Below, one piece after another: positions 6,025-15,543 of a stretch of DNA of 22,305 nucleotides; position 1 is the first letter of the stretch; every line of letters begins with the position of its first letter. Location: assembly GCA_001508595.1 (NCBI GenBank), contig LGHA01000004.1, positions 1 through 22,305 of the forward strand, given 5' to 3'. This DNA comes from Anaerolineaceae bacterium 46_22 (GTDB taxonomy: Bacteria > Chloroflexota > Anaerolineae > Anaerolineales > Anaerolineaceae). The notes below the pieces were generated by a model. The model searched no databases. It was not told where the DNA came from and was given only the letters and a program-made list of their open reading frames with translations. The position numbers and the translations under genes are program-made.

Positions 6025-9000
6025 ATGGCCGATGACCTTTTTACCACCAGACAAAACCTCGCCGAGATCTGCACGGTCCCGGACAAGATCATTTCCGTCT
6101 ATTCCCTGGAAAAACATGTCTGGGCCGACTCGAACGCCGAGGCCAGCCGCAAGGCCCGCAAGCCGGAGATTAAGACTATTGAGGAGTTTCAGATCGATCC
6201 GGTCCGGCCGTTCCTCACAGACATCTTGCGCAATATGGCAGCCCCCTGGAAGCGGGTGCGCAAGGATAATCCTGTTGGCCAGGGATATTGGATTCAGGCG
6301 GAGTTCGGCTCCGGTAAATCGCACCTGCTCTGCTTTCTTTCCGCATTGGCGCTTGGACGGAAAGAGGCCTGGGACATCGTCAAAAAGAAGGAAGACGCCT
6401 CGGGCCGCGGCAAACGCGAGTCTCTCTATCGCTTCTGGGAGGAGGGGATCGAGGCCAAGAGCGGCAAGGGCAGCAAGGGCATCTTCGTTATCGTCAAGAC
6501 GCTGGTAGGAGCAGGCAGCGGCACAGTGGGGCTGACCGATAAGGGGCGCAGGCTCTCCGAGTACATCCTGGATGCAGCCAAAGAGCAGATACAGGTCGAA
6601 CTCGGCAAGAACATCTCCCTGTATCCGGTGGAGCTGCTGGCGGATCGGTTCATTACCGAGGACCTGGAGCGCTACCGGAAAGACCTGGCCAAATTCCTGC
6701 GCGACCCGAAATTTTTTGATGAAGATGAATTCGAAGAGGTTGACGACTTTATCCGCACCATCCAGCAGAACAAGACCCCGGAATACAAAAGAAGCTGCGG
6801 AAACAAACTCTGGCGCTTCTATACCGAATACCTGAAAGTACAGCCTCAGATTGCAGCAGAGACCGAAGAGATTCTTAAACACATGGTGGAGACGGTTCTG
6901 GCCGAGGGGTATAGCGGGGTCCTGTTGGTACTGGACGAGGTGTCCCTGTTCATGAAGAACCGGGACGAGGATCAGCGGACCGACGATGAAAAGACTCTGG
7001 TGGTATTATCCAACCGGCTGGCGAAAATCCACAATCTGCCCGTGTGGACGGTCTGCGCAGCGCAGCAGGCCATCGAAAGCAAGATGGGCGTCAAGAACAT
7101 CATCGCCGATGACCGGCTGAAGCTGGTAAAACTGCTCGAAGAGGACAAGGATTATTATGACATTGTGCTGGCGCGCGTCAGGGAGATCAAAAACCCTGCC
7201 GCCATCAGCAATTATTACCTCCATTACAAACGCGGATTCACCTGGCCCAATAGCATCGGTGAGACGGACTTTCGCCACTTTTTCCCGTTCCATAAACCTG
7301 CCATCGAGGTCCTGCGGGCAATCACCTACGAGCTGACCACGACCCGCTCCGCGATCCATTTCATGCATCAGACCCTGAAGCACCAGATCAAAAACAAGGG
7401 CCGCGAACTCATCCGCCTCTGGGAACTGTTCGACGAGGCTGTTCGGTACGAGGAGGACCCGAGCGGTGTGCATGCCGGACTGGTGGCCATCAAGACAAAA
7501 CGGGAGACAGACTATCGGGCTTACGAGGCCTGCAAGCGCCAGATTGACGGTCTGACCAAGGGATACTTGAAGGTCCACCGCGACAAGGCCGTTAAAGTTA
7601 TCCAGACCCTTTTCCTCTACCATATTTCCCGCACCCGCCAACAAGGAATCACGCCGGAGGAGATCGCCAATTCGGTGCTCATCGAGCGGGACAACGACGC
7701 TAATCCGGAAGAAAACAACCAGCACTACGAAACCATTGCCGACAACCTCAAGAAGGAGCTACGGCAGATCGTCCAGGCGTTCGATGAGGAGAAGCGACCA
7801 AGGTACCGCTTTGACCCCGTCTTTACCGGGGTCGACCCGAGGGATGAATTCAGCAAGGCCAGAGATGAAGCGGAATCCAACGAGGCCATGCAGAAGGAAG
7901 CCTGGGACCACCTTCTCGCGCTCGACGAATGGCCGGTGCGCACCCGCCAGATGACCATCGATCTATCCAGCGGGGTGCGATCCACCTTCAGGGACATTGC
8001 ACCATTTATTGCGCCGTGGGAAGACCGCGGCGCTGTCCGCTCAGGGGATCAAGATCTCGATATCGTCTGGCAGGGGCGGCAGATAACCGGCCGTGTAGGC
8101 ATGCGCGATCTCGGACGAATGTTTACCGACAATCAGCCCTTGCCGCCAATCGAAAGCGACCAGACGGATTATGATTTTGCAGTATATATTAGTACGCGGC
8201 ACGTCGCAGACACATCGATTCTCAAGCTACTCGAGCGGCGCAAGGACCCTCGCATTGTGCTTTGGACACCGGCGGAGCTGAGCCAGGAAGAACGCGACCG
8301 GCTCATCGATTTCGCCGCCTACCGCAAACTCATTTTTGACTGGCAAGGGAAGGAAACCGAGGATGCGGTGGCTGTGGTCAACTGGGTTTCCAATGCGCTT
8401 CAGTCCGACCTCGCCAAGATCGTAAAGATCGTGGACAACAGCTACGCCAGGGGCCGTGTGGATGCGCTGAACAACACTCAGATGGAGTTCCGCGTGGCCG
8501 GCGAATTGGCGGCCATTCTGACGCCGTTAATAGATCGGGTGCTTACGGCTGTCTATGTATCCAGGGACATCAAGTTCGATCCACCCTTCGTATTCCGCAA
8601 GGAAGAAGGGGTCAAGGTCATAAACGGGATCGTCAAGACAGGCCGGATTCCCAAGGGGGCGAAGCCCAATCAGAACATAAGCGCCGCCCAAAACTTTGGC
8701 TTTGGCTTGAACATCATGAAAAAGAGCGCCGAGAAGGAGCTCGATGTTTCGGGCAACACCTATGTGCAGGACATGTGGACATTCATTGATGATAAGTTGA
8801 CCGACGACGGGCAAACCATGAAGATGGAAACTCTTTATAAGAACTTCATGGGTATCGGGGGACTCAAGGACTATGGACTCACTCGGCGCATGGTTCAAAT
8901 CTACCTGCTCTGCCTCGTCCGGGAGGGCCGAGTGCGCGTCACGGTGGGGCCGAAGGCCGGGCTTGCCATCCCCATGCTCGATTACTCCAACATAGCGGAT

Positions 9001-10362
9001 GTGGAGTTTTCGACCAAGTTGCTGGATGCTTTGGGCGAGATTCAGAAAGTAGCCAAACCCGAGAACTGGGAAGTCTTGAGACCGTATGCGGAAAAACTGC
9101 TCGGGATTGAAATTCCCGCGACGCTGGATGCCGCCATTATTTCCGAACATCGGACCAAGCTGCGGCAGTTATTCGCCCAGGAAAAGGAGTCCTCCTCACG
9201 GGTAGCGAGCCGGGCTCAGAGCCTGTTTGACACGCTCAAATCTCCCAACCCCTATGAAGCGGAACTGACTCAAGTCGCAAAACTCTTTAGCGCAAACATC
9301 GAGGGCGGCGATGACATCCAACAAATTCTATACGCACTCAAAGAGGCTATGGGGTATCAGGCCTTTGATACGAACATGGCGACCCAAGCCGAAGTGGATG
9401 ATCTTGCCAATCGACTGAAAAACTACAAAGACATTCGGGCGTTTCTTGATTACGAGACCGAGCTCAGGACCGCTCATGCCTATTGCGCCATTACACTTGG
9501 GGATCAAAAAGAACTGTCTGAGGCTCGAAAGGCGATTGAAGCCGTCCGAGCCAAGCTCGGCAACCTGAAGGGCTATATTGATTCCGACGTCAAACTGAAG
9601 ACTGAACTCGTGGGCCATTTCCCACCGGTCGAGGGGGAAAAGGACACGATTGCCTCGATGATCAGAGATTACTCATCCGTGTACCTGCCGATGCACGAAT
9701 CCGCGGTGAACAAAATTGATGGGAGCCGCAAGAAGATTCTGGATGTCATGACAGGAGCCGATATCAAGGCCCTTGAAGTTCTTGACGGTGTCACGGCACT
9801 CCAACCCGCAAGCACGGACAAACTGATCGCCCGCCTGACTCAGCTTCGTGAAGAAGTGTTCGAGTGTCCTTCGCCTTCGCGGGCTTCCGTCGAGGATCAC
9901 CTGAAGAGCTCCCCGCTTCATGAATGCGGCTTGTCGTTTGTGAATGCGTCAACCAATGTGCAAACGGTTGACGGAGCCGCCAGAAAGGCCGGTCAGTTGC
10001 TCGACGAGGCGTTTCGGCGAAAGATGGATGTGTTCTTGAATCCTGCGGTACGGGAACGTCTGGAGCAGGGCAAATCTGAGCCTGCCATCTCAGGGCTCTT
10101 GGCATGTAAAACGACCGACGAGTTGCGCGCATATTTTATCAAGGCTGTCCAGGAAACGCCTGATCTTGTGGACATCATTAACAAGTACCTCAAGCGCATC
10201 ATCGTGAAGCGGGTCAGAATTGCCGATTTCAGGCCAAAAACAGGCACCATCCAAAAAGATCAGGTTGGGAATGTGGCGGAGGAATTCGGCCGCTTCCTGG
10301 AATCACAGTTCACCGGCAGCGAAGGAGACGATGACTCCCTTCCAATGCTTCAGTTGGAATAG
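6025..10362 (+). CDS. BrxC/PglY-like large P-loop ATPase
   Basis: The 1445-residue protein is preceded by GGAGG at 6012-6016, overlapping the upstream stop region, with a good 8-nt spacing. Near the N-terminus are a Walker A, EFGSGKSHLL (residues 93-102), and a Walker B, GVLLVLDEVSLF (298-309, with D304/E305), then a sensor-like WTVCAAQQAIESK. This is the arrangement of BrxC/PglY, the giant ATPases of BREX and Pgl systems. The remaining 1000 or so residues are mostly helical and charged, without membrane segments or other motifs I can name. It is longer than the roughly 1200 residues I expect for BrxC, and may instead belong to a related family such as DUF6079; that name is from memory and needs a profile search. 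Direct coupling to pglZ (12 nt) supports a BREX core role, in which the ATPase and PglZ act together on DNA. Confidence 0.75.
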   Translation: MADDLFTTRQNLAEICTVPDKIISVYSLEKHVWADSNAEASRKARKPEIKTIEEFQIDPVRPFLTDILRNMAAPWKRVRKDNPVGQGYWIQAEFGSGKSHLLCFLSALALGRKEAWDIVKKKEDASGRGKRESLYRFWEEGIEAKSGKGSKGIFVIVKTLVGAGSGTVGLTDKGRRLSEYILDAAKEQIQVELGKNISLYPVELLADRFITEDLERYRKDLAKFLRDPKFFDEDEFEEVDDFIRTIQQNKTPEYKRSCGNKLWRFYTEYLKVQPQIAAETEEILKHMVETVLAEGYSGVLLVLDEVSLFMKNRDEDQRTDDEKTLVVLSNRLAKIHNLPVWTVCAAQQAIESKMGVKNIIADDRLKLVKLLEEDKDYYDIVLARVREIKNPAAISNYYLHYKRGFTWPNSIGETDFRHFFPFHKPAIEVLRAITYELTTTRSAIHFMHQTLKHQIKNKGRELIRLWELFDEAVRYEEDPSGVHAGLVAIKTKRETDYRAYEACKRQIDGLTKGYLKVHRDKAVKVIQTLFLYHISRTRQQGITPEEIANSVLIERDNDANPEENNQHYETIADNLKKELRQIVQAFDEEKRPRYRFDPVFTGVDPRDEFSKARDEAESNEAMQKEAWDHLLALDEWPVRTRQMTIDLSSGVRSTFRDIAPFIAPWEDRGAVRSGDQDLDIVWQGRQITGRVGMRDLGRMFTDNQPLPPIESDQTDYDFAVYISTRHVADTSILKLLERRKDPRIVLWTPAELSQEERDRLIDFAAYRKLIFDWQGKETEDAVAVVNWVSNALQSDLAKIVKIVDNSYARGRVDALNNTQMEFRVAGELAAILTPLIDRVLTAVYVSRDIKFDPPFVFRKEEGVKVINGIVKTGRIPKGAKPNQNISAAQNFGFGLNIMKKSAEKELDVSGNTYVQDMWTFIDDKLTDDGQTMKMETLYKNFMGIGGLKDYGLTRRMVQIYLLCLVREGRVRVTVGPKAGLAIPMLDYSNIADVEFSTKLLDALGEIQKVAKPENWEVLRPYAEKLLGIEIPATLDAAIISEHRTKLRQLFAQEKESSSRVASRAQSLFDTLKSPNPYEAELTQVAKLFSANIEGGDDIQQILYALKEAMGYQAFDTNMATQAEVDDLANRLKNYKDIRAFLDYETELRTAHAYCAITLGDQKELSEARKAIEAVRAKLGNLKGYIDSDVKLKTELVGHFPPVEGEKDTIASMIRDYSSVYLPMHESAVNKIDGSRKKILDVMTGADIKALEVLDGVTALQPASTDKLIARLTQLREEVFECPSPSRASVEDHLKSSPLHECGLSFVNASTNVQTVDGAARKAGQLLDEAFRRKMDVFLNPAVRERLEQGKSEPAISGLLACKTTDELRAYFIKAVQETPDLVDIINKYLKRIIVKRVRIADFRPKTGTIQKDQVGNVAEEFGRFLESQFTGSEGDDDSLPMLQLE

Positions 10363-10374
10363 GAGGTTGCGTCG

Positions 10375-13284
10375 ATGCTTTCAAGCTGGGTCATCGAGAA
10401 ATTGGAGGCATTGAGAGATGAGCAAATTCTGCTTGTCCAGGATTCGCTTCGCCTTCTTCCTGAAGCCGACGGTACCGTCCACCGGTTCGCAAACGAGAAA
10501 GGCTTCACGGTCATTATCGCCTCCACAAACCTCGTCTTCAGGGAACTCTTTGAAAAGGCAAATGCCTCAAAAGAGACAAAGAAGCTGCTTATTATAGATC
10601 GAGCTCCGGCCCGAAGGAGGGCCCAAGCGTCCTTAACAAAAGCGCCTCCCCCCTTCTATCCGGATATTCTTGCCAGAACAGCAGATACAGCGCGGATCGA
10701 CATTAGCCTTCGGCAGTTTCTGATCGAAAAGACCGGGGACCCTAACTGGCCTCAAGAGGCGAATGATCCACGGTTTGCGAGACTGATTATGGGCTCTATC
10801 GACGCTGTGCTGAAGGCACATGCGAGCCTACGGGTTGCCCATCCAACCAGGTTCACGGATCACGATTTCAAGACCATTGTTGCCTATTCGGCATTGGGTG
10901 TGCCCGAGACCGCTTTCAAACGGCCCGAGGCAAGAAGCTACTGGCGTATCGCACTTATCGGGTATCCTGCTCTCGAAGAACTCGATTCGCTTGCCCCGGA
11001 AGTGGCGCGCTCCATCCGTGACGAACTGCGCAGCGCATCGGCTCCGTTCTGCTGGTTTGCAGACTCTCCGCCAGAAATGATAGTCAGGGCTTTTTATCTG
11101 TCGACGATACTATCCCAGCACGTTGCGCATTGGAGGCTTCTGCTGACAAGCATTGATCCGGACCTTAAGGCCTTCAGTGAGATGGATACATCGTTGATTG
11201 GCGAGGCCGCTCCTGAACTTGTGTCTATTGACCCCCTTCGTGCTCATCACGACCTTCAGGATGTCGAATCATCGTTGTCCAAGGATGCACTCAACCTCAT
11301 CCTTCTCGATCAACTGAAGGTTACGGCCAATGGTCGCTTTGCAGAGGTTATCGAGAACGAGCATTATTCGGTCCTCATCCGATCCTTGGCCCTCTTGGTC
11401 GGCCTAGACAGTCTCCTCTCCGACGCTCCGCCCCTTGAGTCGCATAAGAAACTCGAACAGGTGCTCTTTGCGGAAACAGATGGAAAGAAAGACCTGTTTA
11501 TCGAACAACGCCGTTCACCGGCTTGGGAGAATCTGAAGGCGGCGTATCGTTTGGTTCGCTCAATCCGCGACATTCGGGATGCCTTGGATGTTGCCGCAAA
11601 GAACCTGAGCGTGAAACCAACCTCCGAGTTGACTTTCGAGTGGTTCCGAACCTTATGGAATGATCGCCGTGTCAACCGCCTGGAGTTCTATCTGTCTGCT
11701 GTGGAGCGATTGGTGCTTAGTATGGATTTTCTCCCGCGTCCGGCGAACGAACTTCCGCCAGCGTTTCCGGCAGCACAAGCGAGGATTCGGGAACGTTTGA
11801 GTAAACTTCGGGATGAGATTCAGAGAACACTATCAGCCTTGAATGTCCGATTCCAGGAACTCGTAGCCGCACGATACACCTCATGGGTTGCTTCGGATTC
11901 ATCTGAAGTAAGATTGACCAGCCAGTTTTTAAGGCGGTGCGTAAAGCCCAATTGGGACCCACAGAGCGAGAAGGCAGTGGTGTTTGTGTTCGACGGCATG
12001 CGTTACGACATATGGGATGAGCTTGTTCGGCCGATCTTTGAAGATCGCATGGAGATCATCGCCGATTATCCGGCCACGTCCCTCTTACCTTCAGAAACTC
12101 ATATCAGCAGAAAAGCCATTTTTGCAGGGACCTTCCCCGATTCCTTCGACACCAGACGTGGCGAGGACGGGCTGCTTAAAGAGGCCATGCAGCGCGAATT
12201 CGGGTATGCCGGGGATGTTGAAGTTGTGACCCCCGATGGCATGGGAACAGGCGAGACCGTTCGATATCGAGCAGGTAACATCGACTTTTATATCTTCGAG
12301 CTATGTGACAAGGAGCTCCATAAGATTCCCGTGAAATCGCTCCCCGATGGTCGATGCGTTCCTGGGCGCCCGCTGGCGTTCATCTACCAGCAGCATATCA
12401 AGGACATCATCGACACCGAGGTTATGGCCATCATTCGTGGACTAACACCAAATACAAAAGTCTTTGTGGTGGCCGATCATGGATTTGGCGCTATCGGGCG
12501 CGAGCGCATTCGAGTTGATCTGCCGTGGTTGAATGAGCCCAATGATTGTCTTTATCTGAATGCATGGCTTAGGCAGTCACTTGCCAGCGTGGGGGCGCCT
12601 CGCAAGGTGCGCGATAATGTGTTGGAATTTTCGGTCAGCGATTTGCGGATGCCGCACTCCGGGGAAGCAGTTGATCGGTCCACCAAACAGACTTGGCAAA
12701 AGAACTTTGAGTCGATCATTTTCCCCAAAACAGGTTACGCCTTGGCCCGACCGCATGCGAACTTCAATCCTGATGCATATTCTCACGGCGGGATATCGAT
12801 TCAGGAAATGCTTGTGCCTATGCTTGCCATGCGGGTGAAAACGCCGGAGGAAGGCTTGGTGGTCCTCGGTTCAATTGCCGGACCTGCGGAACTCATTGAA
12901 GGCGAAGAAGCCGAGTTTAGGATGCCGATTAGACTTTCAGAATCTTATAAACTTAGAGAGCTTCGAATAGAGGCACAAGCCGTCTATCAGACCAAGGAAA
13001 CAACACCCGCCATTTCCCCCTTTATTCAGTACATTTCATCCTCGGGAGGGGAAATCGTCTTTCGTTTTGTACCCGATGCGGCCGACGCCTCGGATGAAGA
13101 ACGTAAAACAGGCATTATGGAGAGGACGCTGAGGATCAGCATTACCTATCGTGAGGGTCAGCGCATGGTGAGAAAGGCTCGATCCATTAAATTCTCTATG
13201 CGCCTAAATTCCGAAAAGATCGTCCGCCGCGTACCTGCGCATCTTGGGAAAATACTCGGCTTGACGCCAAGGAGCATGAAGTGA
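10375..13284 (+). CDS. pglZ: PglZ-domain protein (BREX core)
   Basis: The 969-residue protein carries a PglZ domain (alkaline-phosphatase superfamily) in its middle. The first metal-binding strand is [11 protein letters not shown] with D540, followed by [12 protein letters not shown] (568-579), where the family's Thr/Ser active-site residue is expected. FVVADHGFG has D701/H702, and a distal [13 protein letters not shown] starts at His804. These residues suggest an intact metal-dependent hydrolase fold; PglZ is the signature protein of all BREX types, though its substrate is uncertain. The first 500 or so residues form a helical N-terminal region, and the last 120 look like a beta-rich C-terminal domain. 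AGGAGG at 10361-10366 overlaps the preceding TAG and sets the start at 10375. The stop overlaps a tiny frame that bridges to brxL. Confidence 0.92.
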   Translation: MLSSWVIEKLEALRDEQILLVQDSLRLLPEADGTVHRFANEKGFTVIIASTNLVFRELFEKANASKETKKLLIIDRAPARRRAQASLTKAPPPFYPDILARTADTARIDISLRQFLIEKTGDPNWPQEANDPRFARLIMGSIDAVLKAHASLRVAHPTRFTDHDFKTIVAYSALGVPETAFKRPEARSYWRIALIGYPALEELDSLAPEVARSIRDELRSASAPFCWFADSPPEMIVRAFYLSTILSQHVAHWRLLLTSIDPDLKAFSEMDTSLIGEAAPELVSIDPLRAHHDLQDVESSLSKDALNLILLDQLKVTANGRFAEVIENEHYSVLIRSLALLVGLDSLLSDAPPLESHKKLEQVLFAETDGKKDLFIEQRRSPAWENLKAAYRLVRSIRDIRDALDVAAKNLSVKPTSELTFEWFRTLWNDRRVNRLEFYLSAVERLVLSMDFLPRPANELPPAFPAAQARIRERLSKLRDEIQRTLSALNVRFQELVAARYTSWVASDSSEVRLTSQFLRRCVKPNWDPQSEKAVVFVFDGMRYDIWDELVRPIFEDRMEIIADYPATSLLPSETHISRKAIFAGTFPDSFDTRRGEDGLLKEAMQREFGYAGDVEVVTPDGMGTGETVRYRAGNIDFYIFELCDKELHKIPVKSLPDGRCVPGRPLAFIYQQHIKDIIDTEVMAIIRGLTPNTKVFVVADHGFGAIGRERIRVDLPWLNEPNDCLYLNAWLRQSLASVGAPRKVRDNVLEFSVSDLRMPHSGEAVDRSTKQTWQKNFESIIFPKTGYALARPHANFNPDAYSHGGISIQEMLVPMLAMRVKTPEEGLVVLGSIAGPAELIEGEEAEFRMPIRLSESYKLRELRIEAQAVYQTKETTPAISPFIQYISSSGGEIVFRFVPDAADASDEERKTGIMERTLRISITYREGQRMVRKARSIKFSMRLNSEKIVRRVPAHLGKILGLTPRSMK

Positions 13285-13382
13285 TGCCAGGTATCAAAAC
13301 ATCGCCTCAACCAACATCTCCGGCGTGTTATGGGAAATCGCTCCTGGCGTTTCTTATGACGTGGATGGAGGACTGCGGATGA
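13284..13382 (+). CDS. Possible 32-residue bridging small ORF between pglZ and brxL
   Basis: An ATG at 13284 shares one base with the pglZ stop (TGATG). The frame runs 32 codons to a TGA that overlaps the brxL start (ATGA at 13379-13382), and so fills the entire gap. AAGGAG at 13269-13274 lies 9 nt before the ATG. The product has a short hydrophobic stretch, [10 protein letters not shown], near its C-terminus and resembles nothing I know. It may be a real microprotein, a leader that passes ribosomes from pglZ to brxL, or chance. The brxL frame is also open upstream (a GTG at 13325), so coding evidence is modest. Confidence 0.35.
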   Translation: MPGIKTSPQPTSPACYGKSLLAFLMTWMEDCG

Positions 13383-15427
13383 ACCTAAAGCTCAAAGAGG
13401 TTTTCAAAGGAAAGGTCGTCAATAAGGCTCATACGATTAACACGGGTGTTGACGAGTTTCCTCGCTATGTCCTGGAGTACCTTATCGACAACTACTGCTC
13501 CGAGGATTCCTTCCACGAGGACATGGAAAAGGTCGTCAGAAGGTTGAAAGAGACTTTTGTCTACGGGGCGGAGGCTGAAAAGATCAGGCACTTTATCCGG
13601 GAAAACCGCAGCCATTCTGTAATCGCAAGTCTAGAGGCTAGACTGGTAGAAACAGAGGACAAGTATTGGGGGACGATCTCCGCCATCAACGAAAATTTCG
13701 TAAACATACCGGAGAGCATCATCCGTCAATATCCCATGCTCCTCTCAGGTGGTATGTGGGGCACTATCGACCTGACTTATGACGAGACAGAAATACACAA
13801 CAAGAAAATCAGGCCTTTCAAAATCACAGCATTTACTCCCTTTCAGGTGAGCGTTATCAACCTTGATGAGTTTATTGAACGTCGAAGGGAGTTTTCCACG
13901 GACGAGTGGATCGATGTTTTGGTGAATTCCTGTGGTCTTGATCCGGAGGGGATGACCCGGCGACAGAAGTTGCTCTACCTATGCCGCTGTATTCCCCTCG
14001 TGGAAACCAACGTCAATATGGTGGAACTTGCACCTCGGGAGACTGGCAAGACTTACCTTTACCGTAATATCTCATACTACGCTCACGTGCTGTCTGGGGG
14101 CAAAGCAACTCCAGCCCAGCTTTTCATTAATCTGAATAACGGAAGAATCGGTGAGGTCGGGGTACGAGATGCGGTTGTGTTCGATGAGATCGCAAACACC
14201 GATTTCACGGACCCCAGGTCTTTCGTAAGCATAATGCAAGGCTACATGCAGGATGCGAAATTCAGCAGAGGAAAAAAAGAAATTCTGGCCTTCGCCAGTT
14301 TGGTATTTGTGGGCAACATAGATGTCCAAGGAAATTTACCCCACGAAAAATATTACCATCTCTTTGAGCCGCTACCCGATTTCCTGCAGGTGATTGCGTT
14401 TCTGGACCGAATCCATGGCTACTTGCCTGGTTGGGAAATCCTGAAATTGGCACCCAACAGTTACTCGAAGGATTACGGGTTCATCACGGATTATTTTTGC
14501 GAAATCATGCACGAGCTCCGGCGCGTTGACCTGCTGGGGGCTGTTCGCTCGCGCTTTGAAGTAGTGGATCACGCTCGAAGGGCGCATGGTGTGTCGGGCC
14601 GAGACCAACGGGCTGTGATGAAGACCACATCAGGGTTATTGAAGCTGCTGCATCCTGACGGCCGGGTTTCCGACGAGGAACTTCAAGACATCCTCAGCTT
14701 GTCTTGCGAACTACGGCAACGGGTAAGGGACCAGCTTCATTTGATTGCTCCTGGAGAGTATGACCGTATTTGCCTGGGGGCCTTGATGAAACCGTCTGGA
14801 AGGCAGGTGGTGCCCGAGCTTCCGGACAGCAAACGGGTGCAACGTGTGGCGCTCCCTGAAAAGCCGTCAGTGGGCGAAGTCGTTGGTCTGGCTGTTGAGG
14901 GAGACCACGGTTGTATCTTGCATTTTGAAATGCAGGCGACCAAAGGGTCCGGCCGCATCGTACCGCTTGGGTCTATACAACGGGTCATGCGAGAAAGCAT
15001 CGAAGCAGCGGCACAATACATCCGGGCTAAACATGAGGACCTTGGAATAACTGCCGAATGGCGAAAGAGCTTCGATGTAGCTGTCTTGGCGACCTTTATG
15101 GGTGTACCCAAGGAGGGGCCATCCGCCGGCATCACAATCGTGACCGGCATTGTTTCGGCCTTGAAAAAGGTCCCCGTGCGAAACGACCTCGCCATGACAG
15201 GTGAGATTACGATTATGGGCAAAGTCCTGCCGGTGGGCGGTATTCAACAGAAGGTCCGAGCTGCCTACGATGCCGGAGTCAAGGAGGTTCTTTTGCCTGC
15301 TGATAATCTGAAGGAGGCTGAGGGATTACCATCCTATGTGCTCGACGGGGTCAAGTTGACTCCAGTAACAACAATAGAAGAGGTGCTTGCGAATTCATTT
15401 GCGTCTGTCGAGGGAAAAGAATCTTGA
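13379..15427 (+). CDS. brxL: BrxL: AAA+ ATPase with Lon-type protease domain (BREX)
   Basis: From ATG 13379 the protein has 682 residues, the expected BrxL size. The start follows GGAGG (13367-13371) by 7 nt and matches the BrxL N-terminus ([10 protein letters not shown], then [11 protein letters not shown]). The AAA+ module has Walker [14 protein letters not shown] (K224), Walker B AVVFDEIA (D269/E270), and the FVGNI and [14 protein letters not shown] segments characteristic of BrxL. The C-terminal S16 domain keeps the Lon catalytic dyad: Ser582 in KEGPSAGIT and Lys625 in [11 protein letters not shown]. They are 43 residues apart, as in E. coli Lon (S679/K722). BrxL forms DNA-associated AAA+ rings needed for BREX defence, and is typical of types 1 and 4. 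A longer GTG start at 13325 is rejected because the extra residues fall outside the conserved N-terminus. Confidence 0.93.
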   Translation: MNLKLKEVFKGKVVNKAHTINTGVDEFPRYVLEYLIDNYCSEDSFHEDMEKVVRRLKETFVYGAEAEKIRHFIRENRSHSVIASLEARLVETEDKYWGTISAINENFVNIPESIIRQYPMLLSGGMWGTIDLTYDETEIHNKKIRPFKITAFTPFQVSVINLDEFIERRREFSTDEWIDVLVNSCGLDPEGMTRRQKLLYLCRCIPLVETNVNMVELAPRETGKTYLYRNISYYAHVLSGGKATPAQLFINLNNGRIGEVGVRDAVVFDEIANTDFTDPRSFVSIMQGYMQDAKFSRGKKEILAFASLVFVGNIDVQGNLPHEKYYHLFEPLPDFLQVIAFLDRIHGYLPGWEILKLAPNSYSKDYGFITDYFCEIMHELRRVDLLGAVRSRFEVVDHARRAHGVSGRDQRAVMKTTSGLLKLLHPDGRVSDEELQDILSLSCELRQRVRDQLHLIAPGEYDRICLGALMKPSGRQVVPELPDSKRVQRVALPEKPSVGEVVGLAVEGDHGCILHFEMQATKGSGRIVPLGSIQRVMRESIEAAAQYIRAKHEDLGITAEWRKSFDVAVLATFMGVPKEGPSAGITIVTGIVSALKKVPVRNDLAMTGEITIMGKVLPVGGIQQKVRAAYDAGVKEVLLPADNLKEAEGLPSYVLDGVKLTPVTTIEEVLANSFASVEGKES

Positions 15428-15435
15428 AAGAACTT

Positions 15436-15543
15436 ATGGGGCAAAGAATGCAGAAGAAACGAGAGGCTCCTCAACCAGAGATAGTCGTCCAAATGGTCGC
15501 TGGTCTGGAATGCGAGCTCCGCCTGTACAGAGGAGCGCCATGA
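15436..15543 (+). CDS. Possible 35-residue bridging small ORF before the second methyltransferase
   Basis: The ATG at 15436 comes 8 nt after the brxL stop. The frame encodes 35 residues (basic start MGQRMQKKREAP, then PEIVVQMVAGLECELRLYRG) and ends in a TGA overlapping the methyltransferase start (ATGA at 15540-15543). It fills the only other sizeable gap in the operon. Its ribosome binding site is weak, so translation would depend on ribosomes ending brxL. The alternating hydrophobic/charged second half looks more protein-like than the competing frame, which is a run of Arg, Ser and Gly. No known family is recognised. Confidence 0.4.
   Translation: MGQRMQKKREAPQPEIVVQMVAGLECELRLYRGAP

Noticed and set aside
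5119..6882. Long open frame (587 codons) on the minus strand
   Set aside because: It lies antisense to the methyltransferase C-terminus and ATPase N-terminus, spans their junction, and has no recognisable domain. It is explained by codon bias of the real genes on the plus strand.
13325..13378. Upstream GTG extension of brxL
   Set aside because: ATG 13379 has a well-spaced GGAGG and begins exactly where the conserved BrxL N-terminus begins.
15387..15539. Upstream extension of the second methyltransferase
   Set aside because: The extra residues are Arg/Ser/Gly-rich and overlap the brxL end. ATG 15540 has its own AGGAG.
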